Shown here one piece after another: positions 11,138-21,823 of a DNA stretch of 64,000 nucleotides (within the stretch, counting starts at the first letter, position 1; every line of letters begins with the position of its first letter). The notes under the pieces were generated by a model. The model was not told the DNA's origin. It searched no databases and saw only the letters and a list, made by a program, of their open reading frames with translations. This DNA comes from Tridacna crocea. Taxonomy: Eukaryota; Mollusca; Bivalvia; Cardiida; Cardiidae. The translations under genes were made by a program, and so were the position numbers. The stretch is taken from assembly GCA_943736015.1 (NCBI GenBank), contig OX031062.1, positions 29,795,462-29,859,461 of the forward strand. Reading direction: 5' to 3'.

Positions 11138-11360
11138 TTTACTCTTTACCACACTACAAAATCTTTAGACTTGTCCAAGTTTAAAGCATTCATTGTCAGC
11201 ATTATTAAAGATAGCTTAAATCAAGGTTTTGTCTTTAAAAAGGTACTGGTAAATGAGAAATGCTGGTAACCAGCATTTTTTCTTGTTTCCTCAATGTTTT
11301 ACTAATCTCTCAGTCTCTTCCTCATAATCTTTAAATTTCTGCATCTAGGTAATGAATAAA
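11138..11360 (+). repeat. Family A MITE, diverged
   Basis: ACTCTTTACCACACTACAAA and GACTTGTCCAAGTTTAAAGC form the LE, followed by the hairpin GCTGGTAACCAGCATTTTTT. The right half is barely recognisable. Confidence 0.5.
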
Positions 11361-12784
11361 CTGTAACTGTAACAAAGCAGGTGAAAGAGATTATTTTAGG
11401 GAAGGAGTGACTCAGTGCATTAAGATAATGGCTAATTGTTGTAGCAATAAAGATAACTCTATGCATTATACACCCTGTGGCTTTTGTTCATTTACATGGA
11501 GTTGAATACTATTTTCAACATTATATCGGTGATATCCCTAGTAGCTAGCATGCCTTGTCATGCTGTCATGGTGTTTCTGGTACCAGTGCTTGGCACAATA
11601 TTCCTTCTAATTATCTGGCTACTTTTCCACATGATTTTCATTGAAACAACAATCAACAATAAAGGAGGAATGAACCCTTATGTATTGCCTATCAACAGTC
11701 TTCAGAAATTCACATAGCTTGGGATTCAAATCGGCACTCTCCTGTTTTGAAATCCTCCAAGTAACCAACTTTACTTTTAGGCATGGCAATTAAGTCTATA
11801 TAAGAATCTTGTTAAATTGCTGAGATCAGTTCCCAGTCACAAAATATTTCTTGACAAAGACCTGTTTGGGTACTCATAGTTGTTACGTATTACTTCTTTC
11901 ATTCCAAAGTCAGGGTCCAAAGAATCTACTTTTCTGCTTGTATGTACAAATAAGAAAATGGATGAAGACAAGTGAAATATCAGTCATGGTTCTCCAGCAG
12001 GACAAGTGGTAGACAGAAGATAGTAAACAATAAGTTTTTCAGTTGAACTTTTAACTTACAGGACACAAAATGGCCGTTCCATTATTGAACAAGCAAATTA
12101 CAGGTATTCAGGACATCAAATATTTAAACGGAACTTAAAAAGTCCTGATCCCCACTCCAAGTAAAGACTGGTTTTTCAAATCCTCCTAATGATATAACCA
12201 AAGATCTTTCATTGCAAACAAAAATGTTTTAATATGCTTTGGGTTGATCTATTTGAATACGTATTCAGCAACTTTGCTATTCATCAAAACAAATGATATT
12301 AACATTACTGCAGATAATTTCCCAAAACCAGTATGAATCAAAGTGTTGAGAACGTTGAAGTGGTATTTGTCAAGGAAGCCACCTTGTGGAATTAATAATT
12401 GAAAGAAAAATAGAAATATTGTTGGAATATTGGCTTGAAAGTCAACCTACTAAGCAAACGGATACCTTTTTTGGTTGAAGGGAGAGTACTCATGTCAAAG
12501 TTACAATTATTTGTGTATTTGTGGTTGCCCTTAGATCATAAGGAGTCAGGAGTAACTTCCCTTAACAGTAGTATGCATGATGAATAGAGAGAGAAACCAT
12601 GTGAATATATCAAGTAAAATTAGATTTCCAGACAGTAATCAATATCTGTCTTCTGATAATGTAAAACAAAATCTGTCAACTAATTTGGAAAATTTAAATA
12701 AAATGAAAGATATTGAAGACCAAAGACCCACATCAACTGTAAAAGCTATTTAATTTCAGAATGAATCATGGTTAGTGGTACAAT

Positions 12785-12994
12785 TTAACCCTTTCCCAAA
12801 CGGTAGATTTTTGACCAGACCAAACTGAAAGCATTTTGCAGGTGACAAATTAACAGTTGCTAAAAAGATGATTTTTGTCTATGACAGGTAGAAAACATTG
12901 TGGGAAAAGGAGCATTTTCTCCTTTTCCCACAATGTTTTCTAAAGGCTTCTATTCCTGACCTATAAAAACCAGGGATTGTTTGGGAGAGGGTTA
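12785..12994 (+). repeat. Family A MITE, + orientation, hairpin tip deleted
   Basis: The hairpin is reduced to GGGAAAAGGAGCATTTTCTC with CTTTTCCC. LE and RE are otherwise complete and the end reads TTTGGGAGAGGGTTA. Confidence 0.75.
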
Positions 12995-13249
12995 CTTTCT
13001 GAATTAACACAGCTAACACTTTGTAGTCATTACAGTTGTTGGTACTAACTTAAACCCAGACAATAATATTATTAGCATCCTCAAAAAGTTCTATTTTGTT
13101 TTTCCTCTATTAATTTTCCCTCTTCTGTAAAGTGTAATGCCCCAGGGGCATTTAAAAGAGACTATACGGTATGTACATTAAAATTTACTGAGCATTTTAT
13201 TGACTCTATAAACTGTTGCTATCAAAGGGGCGTAAAATAAGATGCTTGA

Positions 13250-13534
13250 TGTTTTTACCAGACTTCTAAATTTAAGACTTGTTCAGTTGAAAAGCATTAT
13301 AGGCAGGTGACAATTTAAATCCTTTGCAATCTAAAAGATTTTAGACTTGTGCAGATTGAAAGCAACCTGCAAAGAGAAAACAGATCAATTGTGACTCAAA
13401 ATATAAGATTTTCTTTTGAAAGAACAGAAAATAAAAAGAAAAAAAAGCAGAAAACATTGTGGGGAAAGGAAGAAATGCTCAGCCTTCCTCCTCACTGTGA
13501 TTCAAACTGGGGTATGTGTAGCAAATGGTTAAAC
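13250..13534 (+). repeat. Family A LE fragment followed by a decayed family A copy
   Basis: LE fragment 13250-13318, then a copy from about 13314 with LE, an A-rich interruption before GAAAACATTGTGGGGAAAGG, and an end GTATGTGTAGCAAATGGTTAA. Confidence 0.5.
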
Positions 13535-13839
13535 AAGGCTAAAATAATACTTCTGTTAATATTTAGAACAATATAGGAAAAGAAGAAACTGCTCTAAAAT
13601 GTATGAATTCTTTTGACGCAATATTTTCATCTGTATATTCGTGTATCATTTTTATCTTTCATAAGGTTGCATGATGTTTTTATAGTTGTTTGCAGCATAT
13701 TTGAGTCAGGCTAAGGAAATGAGCTAATTAGAAAGTCATTTATCATATTTCTGACATTTTAATCATGCATTAATTTAGGGTTCTTGCAATTGGATAATGA
13801 GCAATTTGAACGATAGATACAATGACAGCATGATTGTGC

Positions 13840-14028
13840 TGAAGTCTTTACCAAATAACAAAATTTTAGACTGGTCCAAATTGGAAGCATTTGCAGACAA
13901 CAAAATAAATGTTAGTCATCATATGATTTCTGTCTTTGACAGAGTAGAATTTCTCCTTTTCCCACTATGTTTGCAAAAGGCCTCTTCCTTAGGACCATAA
14001 AAAGTTGGGACTGTGTGGTAAAGAGTTA
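13840..14028 (+). repeat. Family A MITE, + orientation, left hairpin arm deleted
   Basis: GTCTTTACCAAATAACAAAA LE joins directly to the right arm (TTTCTCCTTTTCCCACTATG), then RE to TTAA at 14025-14028. Confidence 0.75.
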
Positions 14029-14149
14029 AACATGAAAAGTGCATAAAAATTTTTTTAGATCTGCTTAGAAAAACAGATATTTTTCTTTTTATTTGCAAAT
14101 ATAGACACTTTTATTTCTCAACACAAAAAAAGCATTGGGAAATTTGCCT

Positions 14150-14383
14150 TTAACCCATTACCACACAATACCTACTTTTGACCACCCTGAGAGAGAAGCT
14201 TTCTGAGAACATTTTGGGAAAAGGAGAAAATGCTGGTAACTAGCATTTTCTGCTTTTCTCACAATGTTTTCTACCCTTCCCAAAAACAAATTTCCATTTC
14301 CAGTCACATTTATTTTGTCGTCTACATAATTATGCTTTCAATTTGGACCAGTCTGAAATTTTGTTGTTTGGTAAAGAGTTTAC
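14150..14383 (-). repeat. Family A MITE, - orientation
   Basis: TTAACCCATTACCACACAAT start, hairpin about 14203-14272, LE ending TTTGGTAAAGAGTTTA. Confidence 0.8.
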
Positions 14384-14577
14384 TAGAAATTAATATTTTA
14401 CCTGATTTTATTATTTTTATAATTTTGTTTCATTCATACAATACTTCATATAAACTCACTTAGTCTTTCCATGAGATATTTTTCCTATGAACTAATGTGT
14501 CAAAAGGTAACTAAGAAAGCAAATTTTATCCCTTAGAGTGCCAGTCACTGAGCTATAGTTGCCTTTTATCCAGTATT

Positions 14578-14626
14578 AATCAAAGATCAGAATGCACAAC
14601 ATGACTGTGCATCCTGATCTTTAATC
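14578..14626. repeat. AGATCA palindrome (family F)
   Basis: AAAGATCAGAATGCACA pairs with TGTGCATCCTGATCTTT around a short centre. Confidence 0.65.
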
Positions 14627-14784
14627 TAAAATGTGTACATTGTTAATTTATTCTGGTGAAAATACAATAACTATTTTTATACAATCGTTGCAAGCAGCCT
14701 TGAAAATGCAAATATTCTGCTCTTTAGAGTTTACAGAAACTGTCAATTGTGTTAGTTTGGTGCTCTTATGGTTAAAAATCATTA

Positions 14785-15007
14785 CTAACCCTTTACCACA
14801 CAATTTTGAGTTTTTCCAATTCTTAGAAAGAAGCCATTTAAAAATTGTGGGAAAAGAAGAAAAATGTTGGTAAACAGCATTTTCTCCTTTTCCCACAATA
14901 TTTTCTACCTATTCAAGAGCAAAAACTATTGTTTGGAATACATGTAAATTTTTTCCTGAAAATGCCTTTGAATTGAACAAATCTTACATTTTACTGTCAA
15001 GGATTAA
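14785..15007 (-). repeat. Family A MITE, - orientation, diverged LE
   Basis: CTAACCCTTTACCACACAAT start, hairpin about 14835-14905, right end GTCAAGGATTAA. Confidence 0.65.
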
Positions 15008-15208
15008 TATAGATATAGTTTCTGCTTCTGTTGCAATGATTTCTTAAGAGGTTTTGTTGCAAGATGAAACAGGCAGGTGATAATATGCTCATTTGGCGTA
15101 ATTGTAAAAGCTTAGTTGGAGTTTTTGATTGTGTAATGTGGGCGTAATATGACTAGCTGACTTCGAATTATTTTTTTTTTGTTTATAATTTTGATGAGAT
15201 GGATTTTT

Positions 15209-15452
15209 TTAACCCCTTACCACACAATCCCAACTTTACAACCCAGAGAAAAAAGCCTGTAGAAAAAATTGTGCCAAAAGGAGAAAACTCTGGTTACCAG
15301 AATTTTCACCTTTTGCCACAATTTTTTCTTTTCCCACAATATTTACTACCCTATGAAAGTGGGAAATTGTCATATTACCAAGATTTAACTTGTTGTCTGC
15401 AGATGCTTTGAATTTGATCCAAACAAAAACTTTGTCATTTGGTAAACCGTTT
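15209..15452 (-). repeat. Family A MITE, - orientation
   Basis: TTAACCCCTTACCACACAAT start. The hairpin is diverged (GCCAAAAGGAGAAAACTCTG) with part of the right arm repeated. LE ends TTTGGTAAACC. Confidence 0.65.
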
Positions 15453-15482
15453 GTTTATATACCTTAAAAACTTTAGTCACAG

Positions 15483-15725
15483 ATGCACTGCAGCCAGACG
15501 GCATGATGGTTAACATAGCTGACTTGTACCCTGGTTATTGAAAGTTTGATACCTTGTTGAAGCAAACTTTCTTTCACCTCTCACCTCTAATGAATGTTAG
15601 AAAGGTAGTAGTTGGAAAGACAGTTATGTGACAGCACTGGTGTGAGAAAGCCAGAAAAGGCATGATCAGGTGCATAGACTGCTATGATGTGACCTAGGCC
15701 ATTAACTGGGATTAGACACAAATAC
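15483..15725 (+). repeat. tRNA-derived SINE-like repeat
   Basis: A tRNA-like head (GATGGTTAACATAGCTGAC, then a B-box-like AAAGTTTGATACC) is followed by a body ending near GCTATGATGTGACCTAG, like the tails at 17280 and 55975. Confidence 0.45.
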
Positions 15726-15824
15726 AATTAATCAGTTTTTGTCAAGGTTATTTTTCTGATTCATTTGTACCATACCTTACCACTGGGTAAGCATCTCCGG
15801 CTATCTGAGGGAGACCATCAGTAT

Positions 15825-16235
15825 CGTTGCTCTGTTTTCCCTTGACTGATTGAGTGGAAATTTGTAATCTCTGCAATTAGCCAGCCACTTGATTTCTTGC
15901 ACTGTTTCTCCTTGGTTGATTGAGTGGAAATTTGTAATCACTACGATTAGCCAGCCACTTGATTTCTTGCTCTGCTTTCCCTTGGCTGATTGAGTGGACA
16001 TTTGTAAACCACTATGATTAACCAGCCACTTGATCTGTTGCTCTGTTTTCCCTTTGCTGACTGATCGGAAATTTGGTATCTCTACGATTAGCCAGCCACT
16101 TTATTTCTTGTTCTGTTTTCCCTTGGCTGATTGGGTGGAAATTTGTAATCACTACAATAACCCAGCCACTTCATTTCTTGCTCTCTTTTCCCTCGGCTTA
16201 TTGAGTGGAAATTTGTAATCACTACGATAAGCCAG
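15825..16235 (+). repeat. 70-bp minisatellite, six units
   Basis: TTGCTCTGTTTTCCCTTGGC, TGATTGAGTGGAAATTTGTA and ATTAGCCAGCCACTTGATTT recur at 70-71 base spacing (around 15850, 15920, 15990, 16060, 16130, 16200). The last unit runs into a family A hairpin arm (GCCAGCATTTTCTCC). Confidence 0.85.
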
Positions 16236-16367
16236 CATTTTCTCCTTTTCCCACGTTTTTTACCCTCCCCAAAAGGAATTTCAATTTTTTGGTCACATTA
16301 ATTCATCGTCTGCAAATGCTTTCAATTTGAACCTGGCTATAGTTTGTTGTTTTGATAAAGAGTTGAC
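16228..16367 (-). repeat. Family A MITE, LE half
   Basis: Right hairpin arm followed by LE ending TGATAAAGAGTTGA. The RE half is replaced by the minisatellite. Confidence 0.6.
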
Positions 16368-16420
16368 CATGATCAGACTGCATCCGACTGCAGACTCTGT
16401 GTAGTCTGACCTTGATTTAG
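16367..16420. repeat. AGATCA palindrome, diverged
   Basis: CATGATCAGACTGCA pairs partly with GTGTAGTCTGACCTTGAT. A similar diverged copy lies at 16612-16672. Confidence 0.4.
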
Positions 16421-16749
16421 AGCCTGTGTTTTCACACAGTATTGCAGCTAATATGCATAAAGGTAAAACCTCATTATCAGAAGTAGACAATCTGATTAGG
16501 TGGAAGAGATTTCATGTTTTCTGCAGAAACATTTCTTAGCAGCACAAGGAGTTTTTGTATGTTTACTCTTATGATCGAAAGAACATTTTGCAATTAATTA
16601 TATTTATGTACAGTGAAGATCAAGATTAGTTTGCACAGAAAAATTATTGTAAGTCTGATCTTAGATGTAACTATGTGGAAAGTTTGTGAGATGATGTCGC
16701 CCAAACGTGGGAGATAGAACACCTTGGTGTTTTTCCTATTTATCAACTG

Positions 16750-16976
16750 TTAACTCTACCAAATGACAAAGTTTAAGACTGGTCCAAATATAAAGCATTT
16801 GCAGACGACAATCTAAATGTCGCTGAAATGATGAAATTTGTGTATGATAGGATAGAAAACATGATGGGAAATGAAGAAAATGCTGGTATGAAGCATTTTC
16901 TTCATTTCCCACAATGTTTTCAAAAGCCCTCTTTTCCATGGTAGTTAGAAATCAGCATTGTGCAGTAAAGGGTTAA
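16750..16976 (+). repeat. Family A MITE, + orientation
   Basis: TTAA at both ends. The hairpin arms have changed together on both sides (GGGAAATGAAGAAAATGCTG with its complement), keeping the stem. Confidence 0.8.
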
Positions 16977-17099
16977 AGGATATTTCATTTGTGTGGAATT
17001 GTAAGGGTTTGAGATCTGATATTGCATGCTGATAATTCAGAGCTGCAGATACAGAGAGTGATTTTGATTTCAAATTTGAAAATATTTATTATTCTCCAC

Positions 17100-17176
17100 C
17101 AAACCCTATGTTGTAGGTACTCATTAGAATCGTCTCATCGAGACAATTCTAATGAGTACCACAGAATAGGGTTTGA
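17100..17176. repeat. 75-bp palindromic element, copy 2
   Basis: AAACCCTATGTTGTAGGTAC and TCATTAGAATCGTCTC are followed by the complement GAGACAATTCTAATGAGTAC and AATAGGGTTT. This is a near-perfect cruciform. Confidence 0.75.
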
Positions 17177-17199
17177 AAGAGAAATAGTGGATTTTGAAT

Positions 17200-17400
17200 A
17201 CAGAAGTGTCCTTAGGCAAGATCCTTCAGAGCCTGGACCTATCATAAAACTGGTGAAACCCAGGAAATATATGAATATGTGAGCTGTCACTGTGATATGA
17301 CTGAAAATGTTGAAAGTGGCATTAAACACCATTCAGTTAAACAAATAAATATTTAAACTAGTCCACATTGAAAGTATTTGTAGCACAGTAAAGAGATAAA
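17200..17400 (+). repeat. SINE 3' tail and small family A remnant
   Basis: AAAGTGGCATTAAACACCAT is the usual bivalve SINE tail. At 17349-17400 CTAGTCCACATTGAAAGTAT joins CAGTAAAGAGATAAA, a collapsed family A copy. Confidence 0.45.
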
Positions 17401-17602
17401 CAGCTAAAGGCAGTCTTACGTACAAGCCCAAAATCGATCTCAAAATTGAGGCTACAGTAAGGTACTTTCGGATACTGTTATACTAATGGCTTGATAATCA
17501 CTGTAATGGGCCATAAATGTCATGGTCAGCCCCTAATCCAAACAGTTCTGTGTGTCTGACCCCAGCCCCTCCAGGGATCTGCAGTCCCTCAATTTGTTTT
17601 TA

Positions 17603-17656
17603 AGAACTTTCTTTTTCAGGGTTGTTGAAACTCAGGATTGTGTGTTAAAGGGTTTA
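17603..17656 (+). repeat. Family A RE fragment
   Basis: CTTTCTTTTTCAGGGTTGTT and GGATTGTGTGTTAAAGGGTT. No hairpin or LE. Confidence 0.5.
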
Positions 17657-17892
17657 AATGACTTGAAAAACATTACATTAAAATTATTTTAAGTTAAAGT
17701 AAGATTTTCATCTAATGGAAAAATTATGTTTGTATTTTCTGGGAAAACAATGGTATTCACCAAATGAAAAACCTCATTAAAACGTTATTTTTATCTCAAA
17801 ATATTACGAGGCATGCTAGTATGTAGATAAGGCACAAAATGCTCACTTTTTGCTTCAGGCGTGGTAAGATCAGGTTGCTTTATTCTGTGCCC

Positions 17893-18260
17893 TGATCCTT
17901 TGCCAAGCAATCCAGTGTTTTAATCACCTAGACGAAAGTGGCCTCTGAAAACACTATGGGAAAAGGAGAAAATGCTGGTAACCAGCATTTTCTCCTTTTC
18001 CTACAATGTTTTCTATCAGTGATAAGCCAGATCTCAATATAAGTCTTGTCTGATATGTTAATAGGGAAATTTATACTTTCCACCGCAACAAAATTTATAC
18101 TTTCCACGTAGACTAGTTGGTGTAAAATTTTGTTTGCAAGCAATATTGTCTCTTTTTCTCCAACAGTGTTTTCTGTTCTCTTTAAGACAATTCTTTTCAT
18201 TTGAATCTTATTTCTTTTCTGCAAATGCTTTACTTTGATTGGGAAAATTCTAAATTGTAT
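17893..18260 (-). repeat. Family A MITE (- orientation) and a second decayed copy
   Basis: A perfect hairpin at 17946-18014 with RE on the left; LE is cut after about 18022. A degraded hairpin plus LE follows at 18130-18260. Confidence 0.6.
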
Positions 18261-18369
18261 GATGCTCAATAAAATGTAGCTTTTTTTGATCAGTAGATAA
18301 CCCAACCTGCTTGCTGCAATTTAAAGACTGACTGAGATATTTAAAAAAAAGTTTTAGACAAAAAACTAT

Positions 18370-18420
18370 TTGTGATCTGACTGCATATTCTGCACAGTCT
18401 TGATCTTGGTTTACGCTGCC
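18370..18420. repeat. AGATCA palindrome, diverged
   Basis: TGTGATCTGACTGCATATTC pairs loosely with GCACAGTCTTGATCTTGG. Confidence 0.35.
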
Positions 18421-18644
18421 AGCTAAAGCACTGTATGTTGCCACTAGTGTCTTTGAGAGTTCAGTGTCTTTTGCAGTAAATATTTTGCTAGAATCAAAGT
18501 CTTAATGTCAGCATTACCTGAGACAAGAGCCTGGCAATTCTCCATATTCCCAGCAATGAACCTGAGAAAAAGAAGTTACACAAATTTATACCTGTACTTA
18601 ATAGTTAAACTTCACTTCACAACTGAAGTTGCCTTGGCGGTCAG

Positions 18645-18705
18645 TGCAGATCAAGATCAGGCTGCACAAAACATGGCGCAGCCTGATCTTATGATCAACA
18701 CTGTC
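18645..18705. repeat. AGATCA palindrome (family F)
   Basis: GATCAAGATCAGGCTGCAC pairs with GCGCAGCCTGATCTTATGATC. Confidence 0.65.
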
Positions 18706-19185
18706 CACTTTACTGAAAAGCTGTAGACAAAAAGCACCATTAAATTCCAATGATTTGGGTGGTATTTCTAGGATAAAAGTGTCTGAAAGGTTTATTTGGT
18801 ACTCTAAAGGTGAAAATATTTTCATCTTTGCAAATAACAACAAAAAAACTGAAGCTTTTATGATTAATGCATGCATTGGAAATAGCCTTGCCAGACAAAT
18901 AAGTTTTTGTTGCTCTTACAAAATAACTCTATTGATTGACCTTCAGCAACAAATTTTGGGCAGGCAACCTGAATAAAACACCATCATGAAACAGGGATAA
19001 TCAACATCAGTTAAATCTTCATTTTCTCCTTTTTATATTCCTGAAGGGTTGTATTATGGCCCCTTTTTACTGTCCGTTCGTCTGTTAGCAGTTTCTTGTG
19101 TGCACAGCTCTCCTACAGTTTCCATTGGAGTAAGTTCAAAGTTACCAAAGTGAATCTCTATGATGTGTAGTTGTGCATTTGCCTC

Positions 19186-19413
19186 TTAACTCATCACTAA
19201 ACGACAATATTTTAGGTTTGCACAAATTGAGAGCAATTGCAGGCAACAAAATAAAGTGACTGGAAATTTGAAATTTGTTTTGTGAAGGGTAGAAAACATT
19301 GTGGGAAAAGGAGAAAATACTGGTTACCGGCATTTTCCCCTTTTCCCACAATGTTTTCTAAAGGCTTCTTTATCAGGGGCGTCAAAAATAAGGATTGTGT
19401 GGTAATGGGTTAA
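19186..19413 (+). repeat. Family A MITE, + orientation
   Basis: TTAACTCATCACTAAACGAC to GTGTGGTAATGGGTTAA. Hairpin at about 19294-19362 is near perfect. Confidence 0.9.
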
Positions 19414-19622
19414 CTCTCTACCACACAATCCTGACTTTTAACGACCCTGTGAGAGAGGCCTTCTGAAAACATTGTGGTAACCAGCTTTTTCTCCTTTTCC
19501 CACAATGTTTTCTACCCTTCCCTAAACAAATCTTTATTTTTCTATTCACATTAACTTTGTCGTCAGTCTGCTAAAGCTTTCAATCTGGACTCGTCCAAAA
19601 ATTTGTTGTTTGGTAAAGAGTT
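19410..19622 (-). repeat. Family A MITE, - orientation, sharing a TTAA with its neighbour
   Basis: TTAACTCTCTACCACACAAT start. Most of the left hairpin arm is deleted. It ends TTTGGTAAAGAG before TTCTAA, a mutated TTAA. Confidence 0.8.
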
Positions 19623-19739
19623 CTAATCTGGATCTCTTTAGACATTCTAGCTTTTCACCCATTTCACTGACAATCCCTTTCAAGTGTATAATTATGCATC
19701 GCTCTGCAAAGTTCTTGCTCTGAAATGTTTTCTATCCTT

Positions 19740-19968
19740 TTAACCCTTTACCAAACAGTCCCTGGTTTTTACTGGTCTGGAATAGTAGCCTTTTGAAAAC
19801 ATTGTGGGAAAAGGAGAAAATGCTGGTAACCAGCATTTTCTCCTTTTCCCACAATGTTTTCTACCCTATCATAGACAGAAATCATCTTTTCAGCAGGAGT
19901 TGAATTGTCGTCTGCAAATGCTTTCAATTTAGTCTAGTCCAAAAGTGTGTCGTTTGGGAAAGGGTTAA
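19740..19968 (-). repeat. Family A MITE, - orientation
   Basis: TTAACCCTTTACCAAACAGT to CGTTTGGGAAAGGGTTAA. The hairpin 19796-19864 is a perfect palindrome to the tip. Confidence 0.9.
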
Positions 19969-19982
19969 AGAAAAATTTCTAA

Positions 19983-20330
19983 ATGTGTGCAGCAGTTAGA
20001 TTGTCGTCTGCAAGTGCTTTCACATTAGACAAGTCTAGAATTTCATCGTTTGTAAGGACTTCAGTAATTTCTACATGGATATCAAAATTTATGTTGGGGT
20101 AATCAAATTCTATTGACATGACAAGATTCTGGAGGGAACTTTGTTCACTGAAGGAGAAAAGTTTTAATAAATCTGCCAGATTGAATCTGTTCCATTCAGC
20201 GTTGTGGTTTTCTTCCTGTACCATACTCTCCTGAGTTTTGACACTAACATGAGAAGGAAGGCTTTTGAGCACATCCTTTGAAAAGGAGAAAATGCTGTTT
20301 TCTATCCTATGAAACATAAAACCCATCTTT
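19983..20330 (-). repeat. Family A MITE split by an unrelated segment of about 200 bp
   Basis: LE-like sequence (TTGTCGTCTGCAAGTGCTTT) at 19998-20060 and RE/hairpin remnants at 20255-20310 flank a segment (about 20065-20250) with no MITE similarity. On the - strand that segment has an uninterrupted frame of about 60 residues (see findings). Confidence 0.45.
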
Positions 20331-20331
20331 G

Positions 20332-20553
20332 ACCCATCACCATGCAATCCCTACTTTTGACGACCCTGAGATAACTTTAGAAAACATTGTGGGGAAAAGG
20401 AGAAAATCCTGGTAACCAGCATTTTCTCCTTTTCCCACAATGTTTTCTACCCTTCACAAAACAAATTCATAATTTTCAGTCACTTTTATTTTGTCGTCTG
20501 CAAATGCTTTCGATTTTGACATGCAAAAATTTTGTTGTTTGATAAAGAGTTAA
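20332..20553 (-). repeat. Family A MITE, - orientation
   Basis: CCATCACCATGCAATCCCTA start, perfect hairpin 20381-20450, LE ending TTTGATAAAGAGTTAA. Confidence 0.8.
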
Positions 20554-20589
20554 GCCATATTTGTCATCTGCAAATGCTTTTAACTGTTA

Positions 20590-21098
20590 AACAACAAATG
20601 AAAGCATTTGCAGACGTCAAATTAAACATGATGCCAAAATTAGAACCTGACTATATAAGTGTAGAAAACACTGTCGGAAAAGGAGAGAAAACTGGTTTCC
20701 AGCATTTTCTTATCTTCTCAAAATGTTTTAAGAAGGCTTCTTCCTCTGTCAAAATTGAAAGCATTTGCAGACCTCAAATTAAACATGATGCCAAAATTAG
20801 AACTTGACTATATAAGAGTAGAAAACATTGTCGGAAAAGGAGAGAAAGCTGGTTTCCAGCATTTTCTCCTCTTCCCAAAATGTTTTAAGAAGGCTTCTTC
20901 CTCCGTCAAAATTGAAAGCACTTGCAGACGTTAAATTGAATACGATGCCAAAATTAAAACTTGACAATATAAGATTAGAAAACATTGTCAGGAAAGGAGA
21001 GAATGCTGGTTTCCAGTATTTTCTCCTCTTCCCAAAATGTTTTAAGAAGGCTTCTTCCTCGGGGTCGTAAAAACCAGGGATTGTTCGGTAAAGGGTCA
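20590..21098 (+). repeat. Triplicated family A core, 157-bp period
   Basis: LE-hairpin-RE start units begin near 20592, 20749 and 20906. Each carries GAAAGCATTTGCAGAC, ATGATGCCAAAATTAGAA, GAAAACATTGTCGGAAAAGG and AAGAAGGCTTCTTCCTC. A single terminal RE closes the array at GTTCGGTAAAGGGT. Confidence 0.8.
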
Positions 21099-21185
21099 AA
21101 TGGACTGGTCTATGATTTTGTCATTCCGGATAGAGTTGTTTCACAAACAGGGAAGAAAATAGTCTATACAGCTTTTATGTTGCCT

Positions 21186-21345
21186 TTTACAGTACAACAA
21201 AGTTTTAGGTTGAATTTGAAATAGTTTGCAGAAGTACAAAATGAATGTGGCTCAAATGCTGGAGTAAGTGTTGTCTTTGATTGGCTAGAAAACATTGTGG
21301 GGGGGAAAATTGCATTTTCTTTTTTTCCCATGATGGTTTCAGAAA
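21186..21345 (+). repeat. Family A MITE, decayed
   Basis: LE remnant (TTTTAGGTTGAATTTGAAAT) and hairpin with a G-run insertion. RE is lost next to a SINE. Confidence 0.45.
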
Positions 21346-21361
21346 TCTTTGTTAGTTTTGT

Positions 21362-21594
21362 GGCTGAGCCCTGGTAAATCAGTCGGTAGCGTACAGGACT
21401 TGAGAACAGGGGATCAGGAGTTTGATTCTGGGCTCTGCCAATTTCTTTCCAAGGACTGATGATCGCCATTGCTACAAGATTCATTTCTCTACCACCGCTG
21501 ACCATCGTCTTGCTGATGGTTATGTGGGAAAGCAGCCGGTGGCATGGAAAGTGACTTGTTCTCAGTCTGTTTGTAAAACTGTGGCCTAATACAC
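21362..21594 (+). repeat. tRNA-derived SINE
   Basis: A-box-like TGGTAAATCAGTCGGTA and B-box-like GGAGTTTGATTCTGG lie about 30 bases apart. They are followed by GCCAATTTCTTTCC and the body motif GGTTATGTGGGAAAGCAGCC, shared with 46868-47074, 54149-54358 and 55723-56020. Confidence 0.7.
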
Positions 21595-21823
21595 TTAACC
21601 CTTTACCAAACAATCCCTGGTTTTTATGGCCCTGAGAGAGAAGCCTTTTGAAAATATTGTGGAAAAAGGAGAAAATGCTGGTAAGCAGCATTTTCTCCTT
21701 TCCACACAATGTTTTCTTCCCTGTTGGATACAAATTTTGTTTTTTGAGTAACATTAATTTTGTCGTATGCAAGTGCTTTCAATTTGGACCAGTCTAAACT
21801 TTTGTTGTTTGAGAAAAGGTTAA
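21595..21823 (-). repeat. Family A MITE, - orientation
   Basis: TTAACCCTTTACCAAACAAT to TTGAGAAAAGGTTAA. Hairpin 21649-21718. Confidence 0.85.

Larger units (their letters stand above)
19036..19720 (+). repeat. Dispersed repeat G, copy interrupted by two MITEs
   Basis: Left part 19036-19189 and right part 19621-19720 align with the uninterrupted copy at 6883-7150. The break falls exactly at its TTAA. Confidence 0.65.

Noticed and set aside
15825..16235. Regular 70-base repeats resembling a CRISPR array
   Set aside because: Units are contiguous without unique spacers, and the setting is an animal intron.
21362..21440. tRNA gene
   Set aside because: A- and B-box-like motifs are present but the cloverleaf is degraded and the same SINE body follows as at three other sites.
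21164..21772. 202-residue - strand frame
   Set aside because: It is assembled from a family A MITE, a SINE and another MITE; no single source or domain.
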